Shown here piece after piece: positions 18,913 to 26,551 of a DNA stretch of 64,000 nt. This stretch comes from an uncultured Clostridia bacterium. Its GTDB lineage: Bacteria > Bacillota > Clostridia > Lachnospirales > CAG-274. Location: assembly GCA_947589665.1 (NCBI GenBank), contig CANQBJ010000003.1, forward strand, positions 1-64,000, written 5' to 3'. The notes beneath the pieces were generated by a model that had not been told where the DNA came from, did no database searches, and saw only the letters and a program-made list of their open reading frames with translations. Each line of letters starts with the position of its first letter. The first letter of the stretch is position 1. The position numbers were made by a program, and so were the translations under genes.

Positions 18913-18964
18913 TATTACAGCTGTAGTACATCTATATATTACAGCTGTAATATTAAATTGTCAA
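18913..18964 (-). promoter_or_regulatory. beta-lactamase promoter with two BlaI operators
   Basis: Minus strand TTGACA (18959-18964), 17 bp, TAATAT (18936-18941). An 18-bp perfect palindrome ATATTACAGCTGTAATAT (18936-18953) covers the -10, and a second, near-perfect copy TATTACAGCTGTAGTA is at 18913-18928, with centres 24 bp apart. The doubled site suggests tighter repression of the enzyme than of blaI-blaR1. The rest of the gene-free stretch 18887-19267 is A/T rich and holds the duplicated promoter block. Confidence 0.88.
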
Positions 18965-19150
18965 TGCTTTTTTTCTTAATAATTTATATAAAAATATCCT
19001 TAGTCCTTTATATACGAAATAATAAAGCTTAGTCCTGAGCTTCAAGTTGAAATAAATATTAAATTTTGATATAATTAACCAAAAATAAATCGGAATTTAT
19101 AGAGGAAATAGTAACAATGGAATGTATTAGATTTGGATTATAATTTATGC

Positions 19151-19254
19151 CCAATTTCAAAGTGAGTAGTTGTTTTTGATATAGAGGTGTTATGTGTTGA
19201 ATAGTAAAAGCTGTTTTTTTATAATTAAAATATAAGCTGAGGTAAATCAATATT
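19151..19254 (+). repeat. duplicated upstream block, copy A
   Basis: About 104 bp closely similar to 19843-19944, both running from CCAATTTCAA through a promoter to AAATCAATA just before a ribosome binding site. Each copy sits in front of a different gene. Confidence 0.75.
19197..19225 (+). promoter_or_regulatory. promoter of the 19268 lipoprotein gene
   Basis: TTGAAT (19197-19202), 17 bp, TATAAT (19220-19225). Confidence 0.75.
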
Positions 19255-19267
19255 TGAGGTGAAAATA

Positions 19268-19720
19268 ATGAATAAAATTATAATATGTTTTATCTGCTTT
19301 TTATTAGTTTTTGGCTTGATCGGCTGTTCTTCAAAAACCGACAATGTTATTTCGACCGATAAAATGGAGATGATCTATGCTGAGACAGTATCTGCAAATA
19401 ATGGATATGCCGAAAAGGAAGAAGATATTGTTAATTATACTGTTGAAATATATCAGGATAAAAATAATAAAATTTTAGTTAATTCCAAATCCAATACGGA
19501 TTTTTTTGAGCCTTTGCAATATGAGGTTGAATGTAATACAAGAATTACAAAATCAGATATTGATATAGAATGGACAACATTAATGGGTAATCCCGAGCCA
19601 ACAGAAGACGATCAGTTATGTATAGCCTATGTATCTGTTTTAGAAAACGGAAAACTGCTGGACAAGAGAAAAATAAGTTTTGTCAATAGAGCTATTGACG
19701 TTATTGAAAATGTATGGTAA
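19268..19720 (+). CDS. small lipoprotein of unknown function
   Basis: ATG at 19268 follows TTGAGGTG. 150-residue product with lipobox LIGC (Cys20) and an acidic mature domain of about 130 residues with predicted strands (YTVEIYQDKNNKILVNSKS). No family recognised. It starts the run of accessory genes and has its own promoter. Confidence 0.7.
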   Translation: MNKIIICFICFLLVFGLIGCSSKTDNVISTDKMEMIYAETVSANNGYAEKEEDIVNYTVEIYQDKNNKILVNSKSNTDFFEPLQYEVECNTRITKSDIDIEWTTLMGNPEPTEDDQLCIAYVSVLENGKLLDKRKISFVNRAIDVIENVW

Positions 19721-19842
19721 CTGCTGTTATTTTGCTCGCAGCTATTATTATAAAACTGATCATACGACATAAATTAAAGTAATGATAACTTCCAGTTTAT
19801 CGCCAAGTTTTACCAAACAAAAAACAACATTAAATTTTATAC

Positions 19843-19944
19843 CCAATTTCAAGTGAGCAGTTGTTATTGAATAGACCTGTTTTGTGTTGAATAATAATGC
19901 CTGTTTTGGTATAATAAAAATGCAAACAGAGATAAATCAATACT
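19843..19944 (+). repeat. duplicated upstream block, copy B
   Basis: Second copy of the 19151-19254 block, with the same promoter spacing, in front of the GNAT gene. Confidence 0.75.
19887..19915 (+). promoter_or_regulatory. promoter of the GNAT gene
   Basis: TTGAAT (19887-19892), 17 bp, TATAAT (19910-19915), identical hexamers and spacing to copy A. Confidence 0.78.
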
Positions 19945-19960
19945 TAGCTAAGGAGTAACA

Positions 19961-20446
19961 ATGACTATTGAATATAGAAAAATTACGGAATTTCCTCGCG
20001 GGACACTTGCTGCTCTTTTGAAAGACAGTTATTCTTTTGAGCCGAGATTTGAACCATATTGGCAAAATCAATGGAAAGAATTTGATGATTTTTTCTATGA
20101 TAATCCCTATATCGCCGATTTCAGCGGCTTTATGACTGTACTGGACGGCGAGCCTATTGGCTTTGTTTCATGGAATCCGACACATCTGCCTGAATTTACG
20201 GAAGTCGGTCATAACTGTATTGCAGCGAAATACAAGGGAAACGGCTATGGAAAAGCACAGATGAGAGAGGCAGTAAAGCGTATTAAAGAACAAGGCACAA
20301 AAAAGATAATCGTTTGGACAAATGAGCGTTTACTGCCCGCTCAACACACCTATGAAAGCGCAGGCTTTCAATTTGTAAAGAAGAGCGAGGAAACGATCTG
20401 TCCCGAAGTTGCGGGTCAGAGGATACATTATGAAATTATTGTTTAA
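19961..20446 (+). CDS. GNAT-family N-acetyltransferase
   Basis: 161-residue cytoplasmic acetyltransferase. The acetyl-CoA loop is AAKYKGNGYGKAQM (about 88-101), followed by the usual helix and the strand KKIIVWTNERLLPAQHTYESAGF, where the conserved Tyr/AGF segment sits. ATG at 19961 follows AAGGAG. Substrate unknown. First of several small, mostly independent genes. Confidence 0.85.
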   Translation: MTIEYRKITEFPRGTLAALLKDSYSFEPRFEPYWQNQWKEFDDFFYDNPYIADFSGFMTVLDGEPIGFVSWNPTHLPEFTEVGHNCIAAKYKGNGYGKAQMREAVKRIKEQGTKKIIVWTNERLLPAQHTYESAGFQFVKKSEETICPEVAGQRIHYEIIV

Positions 20447-20499
20447 CTGATTGTATGTCTCCCGTTTCTATAAGCGGCGAATACAAAGGATTTGAATTT

Positions 20500-21159
20500 A
20501 TGGACAAATATTTAGAAATAAAAAGGAAATTTGAATTAAAAGAAAATAAAGAGCATGCTGTCACTATGTCCAAGTATATGAGAAATTTGTTCGATTTTTA
20601 TGGTATTCCTGCTCCTGAAAGAAAAGAGGTTTACAATGACTTTATAAAAGCAGAGAAGAAGGCAAAAGTAATAGATTGGGATTTTTTGGATAAATGTTAT
20701 GATGACAGACACAGGGAATTTCAATACTTGGTTTATGATTATCTTCTTGCGCTAAAGAAATATGTATCTTTTGAGGATATACCTAAAATAAAATATTACA
20801 TAACTACAAAACCATGGTGGGATACTATAGATTTTTTATGTAAAGTTATCGGAGATATTGGTTTAAGGGATACAAGAGTCAAAGACCTTATGCCGGATTG
20901 GTAAAAAAATGAAAATATATGGCTTAAAAGAACGGCAATAGAACATCAGCTTGGTTTAAAGGATAAAACAGATACAGAATTATTGGAACAGATAATAGTA
21001 AATTGCTTAGGCAGTAATGAGTTTTTTGTAAATAAAGCTATAGGCTGGGCATTGAGAGATTATTCAAAAACTGATCCCGAATTTGTAAAAGGATTTATAA
21101 ATAAATATAAGGACAAAATGGATAGCCTGAGTATAAAGGAAGGAAGTAAGTATATTTAA
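20500..21159 (+). pseudogene. AlkD-like DNA alkylation repair protein, interrupted by one in-frame TAA
   Basis: ATG at 20500 follows AAAGGA. The N-terminal 134 residues (YGIPAPERKEVYNDF, HREFQYLVYDYL, WWDTIDFL) are the HEAT-like repeats of AlkD glycosylases. TAA at 20902-20904 follows MPDW, but the same frame continues: KNENIWLKRTAIEHQL, NEFFVNKAIGWALRDYSKTDP, which are the conserved C-terminal AlkD repeats, to a TAA at 21157-21159. The whole frame is 220 codons, the normal family length. One base change would restore it (TCA or GAA, for example). If not translated through, the gene is dead because the DNA-binding repeats lie beyond the stop. Confidence 0.85.
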
Positions 21160-21208
21160 GAAGGCATAAATTATATAAAGGCAAGTCGGAGTTTAACGGA
21201 GGACTATA

Positions 21209-21526
21209 ATGGACGGAAAGATAACTGTTAAATATTTGCAGAATTATATAAAACAAAAGGACTTTGAACCCAATGTATTAAAAGACTACTTTTTTAAATT
21301 ATCCGAAGAGGTAGGAGAGCTTTCACGCGCAATGCGTAAAGGTTTAAAGGCACAGAACTATGAGAATATCAAAGGAACAATAGATGAGGAATTATGGGAT
21401 GTGATCTATTATGCAATAGCTATTGCCAACCTATATAATATTGATCTGGAACAGACAATTAAGGCTAAGGAGAAATTAAATCAAATCAAATATCAATCAT
21501 CTGTTGTGTTTGAAGAAAACAGATAA
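21209..21526 (+). CDS. MazG-like nucleotide pyrophosphohydrolase
   Basis: 105 residues forming a single MazG-like four-helix unit. Metal-binding pattern SEEVGEL (about 31-37) and DEELWDVIYYAIAIAN (about 58-73) gives the ExxE...ExxD set. Such enzymes hydrolyse (d)NTPs to monophosphates as housecleaning. ATG follows CGGAGG. Overlap with the next frame is only apparent because that gene really starts at 21543. Confidence 0.82.
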   Translation: MDGKITVKYLQNYIKQKDFEPNVLKDYFFKLSEEVGELSRAMRKGLKAQNYENIKGTIDEELWDVIYYAIAIANLYNIDLEQTIKAKEKLNQIKYQSSVVFEENR

Positions 21527-21542
21527 TCCGAGGGGTGATACT

Positions 21543-21953
21543 ATGAAATACGAATGTAAGATAACTGTGCTGGAAACAAAGTGTTTTCCGGAACTTCAAG
21601 AAAAATTTTTAGCTGATCCCAAGTCGGGACCCTGTCCTTTCTTTAAGGCAGGCGATACCTTTGTATTAAAACGTACTCCGCAGCAGGATGATTTTTATCA
21701 CCTTATGAACGGAAAATTCTGCGGCGAGGCATGGGACGCTGTGAGCCGATATGTATATACTGCTCTTCAAGGCGGCTCAATCATGAAAGGCTGGACAAAT
21801 GACGATAGAATGATGATAGCCTGCTGTAATGACGGCACAAGACCTGTGATATTTAAGATAGAAAGAATAGACATCCCCGAAAATGATGAAGAAAGGGAGT
21901 GGCTTGAAAAACAGGATTTCAGCAATTCAGCCGAGGATGCTTATACAGGCTGA
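21543..21953 (+). CDS. TIGR04076 family protein
   Basis: 136-residue soluble protein. YECKITVLETK at the start, CPFFKAGDTFVL (about 30-41) and AWDAVSRYVYTALQGG followed by WTNDDRMMIACCNDGTRPVIFKIER are the TIGR04076 pattern. Conserved Cys residues suggest metal or redox use, but the function is unknown. ATG at 21543 has GAGGGGTG before it; the longer in-frame start at 21504 overlaps the MazG gene and is not used. Confidence 0.8.
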   Translation: MKYECKITVLETKCFPELQEKFLADPKSGPCPFFKAGDTFVLKRTPQQDDFYHLMNGKFCGEAWDAVSRYVYTALQGGSIMKGWTNDDRMMIACCNDGTRPVIFKIERIDIPENDEEREWLEKQDFSNSAEDAYTG

Positions 21954-22077
21954 TTTTATTGAGTTGTTTTGCATTTACATAATTATATGTAAATTTATAT
22001 AAAAAATGCGGATTTGAATTTCTTCCCTATATGGAAATGAAAAAATAGTCTTATAAATTTCTTTTGGAGGTGAAAAT

Positions 22078-22398
22078 ATGGCGTCAAGTAAAGAGTATTT
22101 AGATTATATATTGGAACAGTTGTCTGGGCTTGATGATATTACATACAGAGCCATGATGGGCGAATACATTATATATTACAAAGGAAAGATTGTTGGCGGG
22201 ATATATGATGACAGATTACTTGTAAAGCCTGTAAAATCAGCTATAAGTCATATGCCCACAGCTAAGTATGAATTGCCTTATGAGGGAGCAAAAGAAATGC
22301 TTTTGGTGGATGAAGTTGATAACAAGGAATTTTTGACAGGCTTGTTTAATGCTATGTATGATGAACTGCCGATACCTAAGACTAAAAAGAGAAAATAA
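22078..22398 (+). CDS. TfoX N-terminal domain protein
   Basis: 106 residues equal to one TfoX-N domain (YRAMMGEYIIYYKGKIVGGIYDDRLLVK). In gammaproteobacteria this domain is part of the competence regulator TfoX; stand-alone versions in Firmicutes have no defined role. ATG follows TTGGAGGTG. Confidence 0.82.
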   Translation: MASSKEYLDYILEQLSGLDDITYRAMMGEYIIYYKGKIVGGIYDDRLLVKPVKSAISHMPTAKYELPYEGAKEMLLVDEVDNKEFLTGLFNAMYDELPIPKTKKRK

Positions 22399-22449
22399 TT
22401 TCCCGATGTATAGTGTTAAATATCGGGATATAAGAAACAGGATGCTTGT

Positions 22450-22860
22450 ATGAAGAAGAAACGCTTTTTTATTATTCTAATAATTATATTAACAGTATTG
22501 ATCTTATCTATACTGTCATTTATGATCGGAACAGGCTTTGTTGAAAGAACAGATGTGGTTTTGATCGACTATTCTGTTTCAAAGGACGGCACAAAGTTGA
22601 AAATTAAAACAGCTATTCCTGCATCTATGGGATATATTCGTGGGTTTAAAGACGAAGGTGGCGGTATGGAACCCCATTACCTTACATTTTATTCAACCTT
22701 TGGCGGACTAAATAGCTCATTGGGAGCAAAACAGGAGTTCGAGTTGGATATGAGTGAAGATGAAGGCGGTGAGATATATTTCAATCGCCCACAAAATGGA
22801 TACGAGCTTGTCCTTAAAAAGAACATTGAAAGCGGAGAATGGGAATTGCCGGTCGAATAA
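22450..22860 (+). CDS. small membrane-anchored protein
   Basis: 136 residues: a Lys-rich start, one transmembrane segment (about 5-27), then an extracellular domain of about 105 residues with predicted beta strands and a Gly-rich GFKDEGGGMEP loop. No known domain recognised. Lies 27 bp before the ASCH gene and may be cotranscribed. Confidence 0.65.
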   Translation: MKKKRFFIILIIILTVLILSILSFMIGTGFVERTDVVLIDYSVSKDGTKLKIKTAIPASMGYIRGFKDEGGGMEPHYLTFYSTFGGLNSSLGAKQEFELDMSEDEGGEIYFNRPQNGYELVLKKNIESGEWELPVE

Positions 22861-22887
22861 ATTTTGATCCGGGAGAATGAACAAATT

Positions 22888-23235
22888 ATGAAAAAACATA
22901 TAATGAAACTATCACCCGAACCTCTTAAAAAAATCAAAGCCGGTCTAAAAACAATAGAACTTCGATTATATGATGATAAGCGAAAAAGTATTTCTGTAGG
23001 TGACATTATTATTTTTATCAATACCGAAAATGAAAACGAAACTGTATCGGTTATTGTTAAAAATCTTTTTGTATTTGAAACCTTTGATGAATTGTATAAG
23101 AATTTGCCTTTGCTGAAATGCGGTTACACTGAGGATAATGTTGATAAAGCTTCACCTGATGATATGGAGGCATATTATTCTAAGAAAAAGCAAAGTCAAT
23201 ACGGAGTGGTTGGAATAGAAATAGCTCTTATATAA
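22888..23235 (+). CDS. ASCH domain protein
   Basis: 115-residue protein with the ASCH fold, a PUA-like RNA-binding or base-binding barrel: KIKAGLKTIELRLYDDKRKSISVGDIIIF near the N-terminus is diagnostic. ATG at 22888 follows GGGAG; an upstream TTG is not supported. Its TAA (23233-23235) shares two bases with the left end of repeat copy 2, so the element edge supplies the stop codon. Likely role in RNA or modified-base handling; substrate unknown. Confidence 0.8.
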   Translation: MKKHIMKLSPEPLKKIKAGLKTIELRLYDDKRKSISVGDIIIFINTENENETVSVIVKNLFVFETFDELYKNLPLLKCGYTEDNVDKASPDDMEAYYSKKKQSQYGVVGIEIALI

Positions 23236-23566
23236 ATTTTTGTTTATAGGAATAAGTTCGACCTCTCAGTCAGCCCCGCTCACAGTTATTTTTGTATAAG
23301 CTTTTGCCGCGGCTGACAGCTCCCCTTGCGAAGGGGAGCTTTAGGTATGCGCCTTTCAAAGTCGCTTAAATAGTTTAAAAAGCGATAATTTTGCATATAT
23401 CACAGCCTTGCGGTAAATGACCTCCCCTAGCGTCAGCGTCGGAGGGGAGGGGGACATTGCACCGAAAGATTTATCGGACGACCGTCAGGTCGGCTTTCGG
23501 CAAAGCCGAAAGTGCTGACGCCGAAGGTTGGTGGAAGGGTCGAGTTACTAACATAAACAAAAATTT
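23234..23566. repeat. MITE-like intergenic element, copy 2
   Basis: 333 bp with the same terminal inverted repeat (23234-23246 and 23554-23566) and the same internal blocks as copy 1. It is longer because the small third hairpin is replaced by a larger structured arm (about 23455-23530) including GGCTTTCGG...CCGAAAG. Fills nearly all of the gene-free stretch 23236-23639 together with the hairpin at 23601-23634. Confidence 0.85.
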
Positions 23567-23600
23567 ACCGTTTATAACTATCTCTTTATCAGATATTTAA

Positions 23601-23634
23601 AAAGGATACCGCACTTAAAAAAGCGATATCCTTT
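23601..23634. terminator. hairpin behind dacA and repeat copy 2
   Basis: AAAGGATACCGC pairs with GCGATATCCTTT with one mismatch; A/T-rich on both sides, so it may act in both directions. Confidence 0.65.
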
Positions 23635-23639
23635 AATTT

Positions 23640-25379
23640 TTATTTTCTGTGCTGAGATCTTCTTCTCATGGGAACGCCGTATATATCGTCGTTATAGGTT
23701 CTTGTGGCGTTTGTCTTGCTTTTCGTTCTGCGGTGAAGCTCGTCTGTATTCTGAGGTTCTCTGCGCCCTTCGGGATATTGTCCCGGAGCAGGTCTTTTCT
23801 TTTTAGGCTTGTCGTTATTGCCTGAGGAGCTTTTTCTTTTGTGTTCTGCCGTATTTCCCGAAGAGCTTTTCCTTTTGTGTTCTGCCGTATTTCCCGAAGA
23901 GCTTTTCTTTTTTTGAGGGCCCGTGCCGTTTGCAGGTCTTTTCTTCTTAGGCGGATTTGAACTGCCTGAAGGTCTGTTAGGATTTTTTCTCTTCTTTTTC
24001 TTTTTCTTTTTTCTTTTTTTCTTCTTAGGTCTGAACAGTTTTCTTATAAAGTCAATGAGAAGCACCAATATAACAAGGGCAAACACAACTATGAACAGCT
24101 TGCCTGAAAATATTATAAATCTTCTGGCATTTGTCTTAAGCTCCATGAAACTAAGCTGTTTTTCCGTAAGGGCTTCGACGCTGCCAAGAGGCAATATGTC
24201 TACAGAGCCTAAAAGATTATCATTATAATACGCATTTATTTTGCCTACTGCCGTGCCTGCCTCAATGGGAGGGTTGAGCTTTTCGGCGATATCAGGCTTA
24301 ATTGTTATTTTATCCTGTGTTATAAAATTAGGTACCTTTGCCGTTATGGAATTTGCAGCGGACAGATCGACTGCGCCTACGTTATATTCGTTTCCGTTGT
24401 ATTCTTGTACTACGGGAACATTTTTATGATAGCTGTCGGCATTGAACAGCTCTGCGTCATGGTACAATGTAAATCCGTAATCCATAAGCGTTTTTGTATC
24501 GGAATATGTATATTTTCCGCTGTCATCCTTCATAACAACGGTTATAAGCCCTATACCGTCCTTTTCCGCATAAGTGACAAGAGTGTGTCCCGCGTCGTCG
24601 TGAAATCCTGTTTTGCCGCCTACGGCATACTCGTAGTAATAATCCGATGTGGGGCGGAGCATCTTATCCTTGTGATGCAGATATCTTTCTACATTCTTAT
24701 TGGTGGCAGGTATATTATGGCTTACGGTACCCCATATCTGGTCAAAGTCAGGGTTCTTAATGGCAGCCCTTGTTATAAGGGACATATCATAGCAATTTGT
24801 ATAGTGATTTGGGTCGTGAAAACCGTGGGGATTTGCAAAATGCGTATCCGTGCAGCCAAGCTCCTTTACCTTAGCGTTCATCTTTTCCACAAAGGCAGGT
24901 ATACTTCCGCTCAGATGCTCGGCTATGGCGCCGCATACCTCATTGGCAGATTCCAGCATTACGGCATATATGCCGTCTTCAAAGGATATTTCTTCTCCGG
25001 GTACAAGACCTATATTACTGCCGCCTTCACCCATAGTATCGACTGCATTCTGGGATACTGTAAGAGTGTCGTCAAAGTTGCCTTCCTCACAGGCTATATA
25101 GCCTGTAAGTATTTTTGTGATACTGGCAGGGTAAAGTCTTTCTCTTGAATTTTTTTCATACAATACCACACCTGTTTCGGCATCTACAAGAATACAGGCT
25201 CTTGACCCAATTTCAAGCTGTTTTGAAGGCTCTGCATAGTTATTGATAACGGAGGGCGCCTCTGTAGTTGTTTCGGTCTGAGGCTCCGCCGATACGGGTA
25301 GTGTAAAATTTATTGAAAAAAATATTGTTAAACAAGTCAGAAATGTGATAAAATTATATGCGGAAATCTTATTATTCAT
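23640..25379 (-). CDS. dacA: D-alanyl-D-alanine carboxypeptidase (PBP5 type) with long basic C-terminal tail
   Basis: Trims the terminal D-Ala of peptidoglycan stem peptides outside the membrane. ATG at 25379 follows AGGAGC. Signal peptide of about 31 residues; active-site motifs S-I-T-K (Ser86-Lys89), S-A-N (144-146), K-T-G (256-258). The family's C-terminal beta domain follows, then a transmembrane segment (about 421-448). After it comes a cytoplasmic tail of 130 residues, extremely Lys/Arg rich (a run of 14 basic residues), with a 12-residue tandem repeat KRKSSSGNTAEH. The usual family ends at the membrane anchor, so the tail is an addition. Sporulation-type DacF is an alternative. Confidence 0.9.
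   Translation of the reverse strand: MNNKISAYNFITFLTCLTIFFSINFTLPVSAEPQTETTTEAPSVINNYAEPSKQLEIGSRACILVDAETGVVLYEKNSRERLYPASITKILTGYIACEEGNFDDTLTVSQNAVDTMGEGGSNIGLVPGEEISFEDGIYAVMLESANEVCGAIAEHLSGSIPAFVEKMNAKVKELGCTDTHFANPHGFHDPNHYTNCYDMSLITRAAIKNPDFDQIWGTVSHNIPATNKNVERYLHHKDKMLRPTSDYYYEYAVGGKTGFHDDAGHTLVTYAEKDGIGLITVVMKDDSGKYTYSDTKTLMDYGFTLYHDAELFNADSYHKNVPVVQEYNGNEYNVGAVDLSAANSITAKVPNFITQDKITIKPDIAEKLNPPIEAGTAVGKINAYYNDNLLGSVDILPLGSVEALTEKQLSFMELKTNARRFIIFSGKLFIVVFALVILVLLIDFIRKLFRPKKKKRKKKKKKKRKNPNRPSGSSNPPKKKRPANGTGPQKKKSSSGNTAEHKRKSSSGNTAEHKRKSSSGNNDKPKKKRPAPGQYPEGRREPQNTDELHRRTKSKTNATRTYNDDIYGVPMRRRSQHRK
23835..23906 (-). repeat. 36-bp tandem repeat in dacA tail
   Basis: Two near-identical 36-bp units (23835-23870, 23871-23906) encode KRKSSSGNTAEH twice; a third degenerate unit follows. 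In-frame length, so copy number can change without breaking the gene. Confidence 0.85.
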
Positions 25380-25481
25380 TTGAACTGCTCCTATAAAAAA
25401 TGTCGATTTAAACAATATAATAATAACATATATTCAGGCGCTGTTCAAGTTAAAAATTAAATATGGAGAAATGAGTATTAT

Positions 25482-25850
25482 ATGAAGAGGAAATTATATT
25501 ATATAATAATTCTGACGGCATTTATTGCCTTTGGTGTATGGTATTATGCCAATTACAGCAATATAAAGTCGTTACATAATGAAAATATTTCAAATAATGG
25601 AAAAGATAGTATTGACAAAACACAAATTTCGTCAGAGAATATAGATAGTGAGTATAATGAAAAAATAAATATCAATACCGCAAACGAGGCGGAGCTTTCC
25701 TCCATAGATGGTATCGGTCCCAAACGCGCGGCGGATATTGTGGAATACAGAAAAACAAAGGGTGACTTTAAAAATATCGAGGATATTATGAATGTCAGCG
25801 GTATAGGAGAGGGCACATTTAATACTATAAAAAATCATATTACGGTATAG
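25482..25850 (+). CDS. comEA: ComEA-like helix-hairpin-helix DNA-binding protein
   Basis: 122 residues: a transmembrane anchor (about 5-23), a short linker, and a C-terminal pair of helix-hairpin-helix motifs (INTANEAELSSIDGIGPKRAADIVEYR, then DIMNVSGIGEGTF). This is the DNA receptor part of ComEA; the SLBB domain of the longer form is absent. ATG follows GGAG with long spacing. First gene of a + strand run reaching comEC and holA. Confidence 0.85.
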   Translation: MKRKLYYIIILTAFIAFGVWYYANYSNIKSLHNENISNNGKDSIDKTQISSENIDSEYNEKININTANEAELSSIDGIGPKRAADIVEYRKTKGDFKNIEDIMNVSGIGEGTFNTIKNHITV

Positions 25851-25861
25851 GGGTGTAAAAT

Positions 25862-26551
25862 ATGGCTAACAGGATATTAATAGTTGACGATGAAAAGCTT
25901 ATAGTTAAGGGAATAAAGTTCAGCCTTGAACAGGAAGGTATGGAGGTAGACGCTGCCTATGACGGCGAGGAGGCATATAATCTTGCCAAGTCGGACAGCT
26001 ATTCCCTTATACTGCTTGATGTAATGCTTCCCAAGATCGACGGTCTTGAGGTTTGCCGTATGATAAGGGAATTTTCCGACGTACCTATTATTATGGTAAC
26101 AGCAAAGGGCGAGGATATAGACAAGATAATGGGCCTTGAATACGGCGCAGATGATTATATTACAAAGCCTTTTAATATACTTGAGCTTAAAGCAAGGATA
26201 AAGGCTATACTCAGAAGAAGCGTAAGACCTGCGGCAAAGCAGGAAACAAGGAGCAATATCATAAAGGCAAGGGATATGGAAATAGACCTTGAAAGCAGGC
26301 GCTGTTTTATAAACGGCAAGGAAAAAAATCTTACTGCCAAGGAATTTGATCTTTTGGAGCTTCTTGTCAAGAATCCTGGTAAGGTATACAGCAGGGAAAA
26401 TCTTCTCAACACAATATGGGGCTTTGGTTATCCCGGTGATGCAAGAGCAGTTGATGTACATGTGAGAAGGCTCAGGGAGAAAATAGAAATGACACCAAGC
26501 GATCCTCAGTATATCCATACCAAGTGGGGAGTTGGTTACTATTTCCAGTAA
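25862..26551 (+). CDS. OmpR/PhoB-family response regulator
   Basis: 229 residues. Receiver domain with Asp9/Asp10, phospho-acceptor Asp53 (LLDVMLP) and Lys of TKPF; C-terminal winged helix (about 133-229) with SRENLLNTIWG and VDVHVRRLREKIE. ATG is 11 bp after comEA. Overlaps the kinase start by 20 bp, so the two are translationally coupled. Confidence 0.93.
   Translation: MANRILIVDDEKLIVKGIKFSLEQEGMEVDAAYDGEEAYNLAKSDSYSLILLDVMLPKIDGLEVCRMIREFSDVPIIMVTAKGEDIDKIMGLEYGADDYITKPFNILELKARIKAILRRSVRPAAKQETRSNIIKARDMEIDLESRRCFINGKEKNLTAKEFDLLELLVKNPGKVYSRENLLNTIWGFGYPGDARAVDVHVRRLREKIEMTPSDPQYIHTKWGVGYYFQ

Noticed and set aside
23835-23906. CRISPR-like tandem repeat
   Set aside because: Units are directly adjacent, in frame within dacA, with no spacers; no cas genes are seen.
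24405-25148. 247-codon ORF on the + strand inside dacA
   Set aside because: Shadow of the opposite strand with strong hydrophobic bias from reverse-complement codons; no start signal.
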